Shown piece after piece: positions 5,431-6,720 of a stretch of DNA of 6,720 bases. Location of the stretch: contig CATLUC010000088.1 in the NCBI GenBank assembly GCA_950059165.1, positions 1 to 6,720 of the forward strand, given 5' to 3'. The stretch is from an uncultured Clostridium sp. GTDB lineage: Bacteria; Bacillota; Clostridia; TANB77; CAG-508. The position numbers and the translations under genes were made by a program. Position 1 is the stretch's first letter, and each line of letters starts with the position of its first letter. Under the pieces are notes generated by a model. That model searched no databases. It was given only the letters and a program-made list of their open reading frames with translations, and had not been told where the DNA came from.

Positions 5431-5459
5431 TTGAATTTCTTAAAAAAATGGGATATTAT
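5431..5459 (+). promoter_or_regulatory. Sigma-A promoter of the carboxypeptidase gene
   Basis: TTGAAT (5431-5436), a 17-bp spacer and TATTAT (5454-5459) lie 45 bp upstream of the ATG at 5505. Confidence 0.65.
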
Positions 5460-5504
5460 ATATACATAAACATTTATGCTTTTTAGAGAGGAACGTGATT
5501 AAAA

Positions 5505-6720
5505 ATGAAATTTAAAATAAAGAAATTAGTTATATTATTATTTGTGCTAACATTTATATTTTTTAATTATACATTTGTTATGGCAAGCGTGTCAGAGCCT
5601 AATTTAGTTTCTCGGAGCTGCAATTCTTTTGGATAATAAAACCCAAAAAATTTTATTTAGTAAAAATGAAAACGAAAAAATGTATCCTGCAAGTACCACA
5701 AAAATTGTAACTGCTATTCTTACTTTAGAAAATTGTAACTTAGATGATATTGTTACTGTAAGCTATGATGCAGTTATGTCTATCCCTGATGGTTATTCAT
5801 CTGCTTCTTTACAAATTGGCGAAACTCTAACTGTTGAGCAGCTTTTACAGCTTTTGCTTGTCCACTCAGCAAATGATGCTGCAAATGTTCTAGCAGAGCA
5901 TATTGGTGGTTCTGTTGAAAGTTTTGTTTCTATGATGAATACTAAAATAAACGAACTTCAATTATCTAATACTCATTTTACTAATACTTTTGGTAAACAT
6001 GATGATAACCACTATACTACTGCTAAGGATTTAGCAACTATTATGCAATATTGTATTAAAAATGAAACCTTTAGAAAAATAGCTGGTAGTGCTTCTTGTG
6101 CAATTCCTGCAACAAATAAATATGGAACCAGAAAATATAATTCTACTAATGAACTAATTATTCCAAATAGCAAATATTATTACCCAATTTTAACTTGTGG
6201 TAAAACTGGTTTTACTTCTCAAGCTGGAGATTGTTTAGTTTCTTGTAGTTATAAAGATGACTTAGAATTAATTTGTGTAATTTTAGGTGGAAAAACAATA
6301 AATCGGAAAGTCTACCAGATTTACTGAAACAAAAGATTTGTTCGAATATGGCTATAATAATTATTCTGTGAAAAATTTGCTAAATACCAATGATATAGTT
6401 ACACAAATAGAAGTAAAAAATGCTACTAAAGATACAAAATTTTTAGATTTACAAGCTAAGAATTCTTTACCTGCTTTACTTTCTAATGAATTACCTGAAA
6501 ATGAAATTGTAAATGATATACAATTAAACAAAGATATTAAGGCTCCTATTGAGGTGGGTGAAACTTTAGGTACTGTTTCTTATAATATTGATGGAATTGA
6601 ATATAAAACAGATTTAATTGCATCACATTCAGTGGAAAAATCTAAATTTTGGAATTATACTATTAATATTGGAATTGGAGTTTTACTTTTAATTTTGATT
6701 TATAAAAGTTTTTATAATAA
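5505..6720 (+). CDS. dacF: D-alanyl-D-alanine carboxypeptidase (DacF/PBP5-like), needs two +1 frameshifts, 3' end off window
   Basis: This serine DD-carboxypeptidase trims the terminal D-Ala of peptidoglycan stem peptides at the outer face of the membrane. Three frames are joined: 5505-5612 (36 codons), 5614-6303 (230) and 6305-6720 (138 so far). The joined protein opens with a signal peptide (about 1-27, ending FVMA before SVSEPN). It then has S63-T-T-K66 (PASTTKIV), S121-A-N (HSANDAAN) and K233-T-G (CGKTGFTSQAG). A PBP5-type C-terminal beta domain follows (about 280-375), then a membrane segment at about 380-398, a possible anchor. Both breaks read NNT CGG A, and dropping the C gives SGAAILLD and NGKSTRFTETKDLFEYG, as expected for the family. 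The start is fixed by an in-frame TGA at 5496. AGAGAGG ends 13 nt before the ATG, an unusually long spacing. At 404 residues it is near the usual length, so only a few codons are missing at the edge. Confidence 0.87.
5613..5616 (+). other. Putative +1 frameshift site TCT CGG A in dacF (first)
   Basis: Zero frame reads GTT TCT CGG AGC TGC and stops at TAA six codons after CGG. Dropping C5613 gives TCT GGA GCT GCA ATT CTT, entering the AAILLD strand that starts the mature catalytic domain. The shift falls right after the signal peptide. Confidence 0.75.
6304..6307 (+). other. Putative +1 frameshift site AAT CGG A in dacF (second)
   Basis: Zero frame reads ATA AAT CGG AAA GTC and stops at TGA six codons after CGG. 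Dropping C6304 gives AAT GGA AAG TCT ACC AGA TTT, the end of the transpeptidase-like domain. AAT GGA AA without the extra C occurs in smsC and is read normally there, so the extra C is specific to this site. Confidence 0.75.

Noticed and set aside
5629..6327. Carboxypeptidase starting at TTG 5629
   Set aside because: This would lack the signal peptide, and the upstream ATG at 5505 encodes a clear one that joins by a one-base shift.

Overview
The window is strongly AT-rich and has the look of a low-GC Firmicute, probably an uncultivated or gut Clostridia lineage. The grounds are AGGAGG-type ribosome binding sites, TTGACA-17-TAAAAT promoters, a ComEA competence protein, a DacF-like carboxypeptidase and a minimal SUF-type iron-sulfur operon. 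No exact species can be named from the sequence.

Layout. At 2-805 (+) lies the 3' two-thirds of a tyrosine recombinase gene belonging to an integrated element that continues off the left edge. The element ends at 939-986 in a 48-nt copy of the 3' part of an initiator tRNA-fMet(CAU), the attR. The native terminator of the tRNA locus follows at 1005-1048. Chromosomal genes then run on the minus strand: a DtxR/MntR-fold regulator (3439-2972), a SufC-like ATPase (2900-2197) and a SufB/D-like scaffold (2119-1190), which together look like a self-regulated minimal SUF (SMS) operon. Further right are an Rpn/PD-(D/E)XK nuclease gene (4617-3687, minus), comEA (5351-4716, minus) and, divergently, a D-alanyl-D-alanine carboxypeptidase (5505 to the right edge, plus).

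The most striking observation is that three of these genes are broken by single-base +1 frameshifts, and all have the same form. Four sites, two in the SufC gene and two in the carboxypeptidase gene, read NNT CGG A in the zero frame. Skipping only the C gives GGA (Gly) and restores the conserved protein exactly. These four are the only in-frame CGG codons I find in the window; CGG is never used here as an ordinary Arg codon. A fifth site in the Rpn gene is AAA AGG A, where skipping the A again gives GGA. This looks like +1 recoding at a rare or nearly unassigned Arg codon followed by out-of-frame GGA pairing, rather than random gene decay. A systematic assembly error remains the main alternative.

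A second point of interest is the regulator upstream of the iron-sulfur genes. It has a DtxR/MntR fold but seems to have lost the classical metal ligands, and it carries a C-terminal C-x8-C-x2-C motif. Its own strong promoter overlaps a perfect TGTTAG-N6-CTAACA palindrome. It could be an iron-sulfur or thiol-bound metal sensor controlling cluster assembly.
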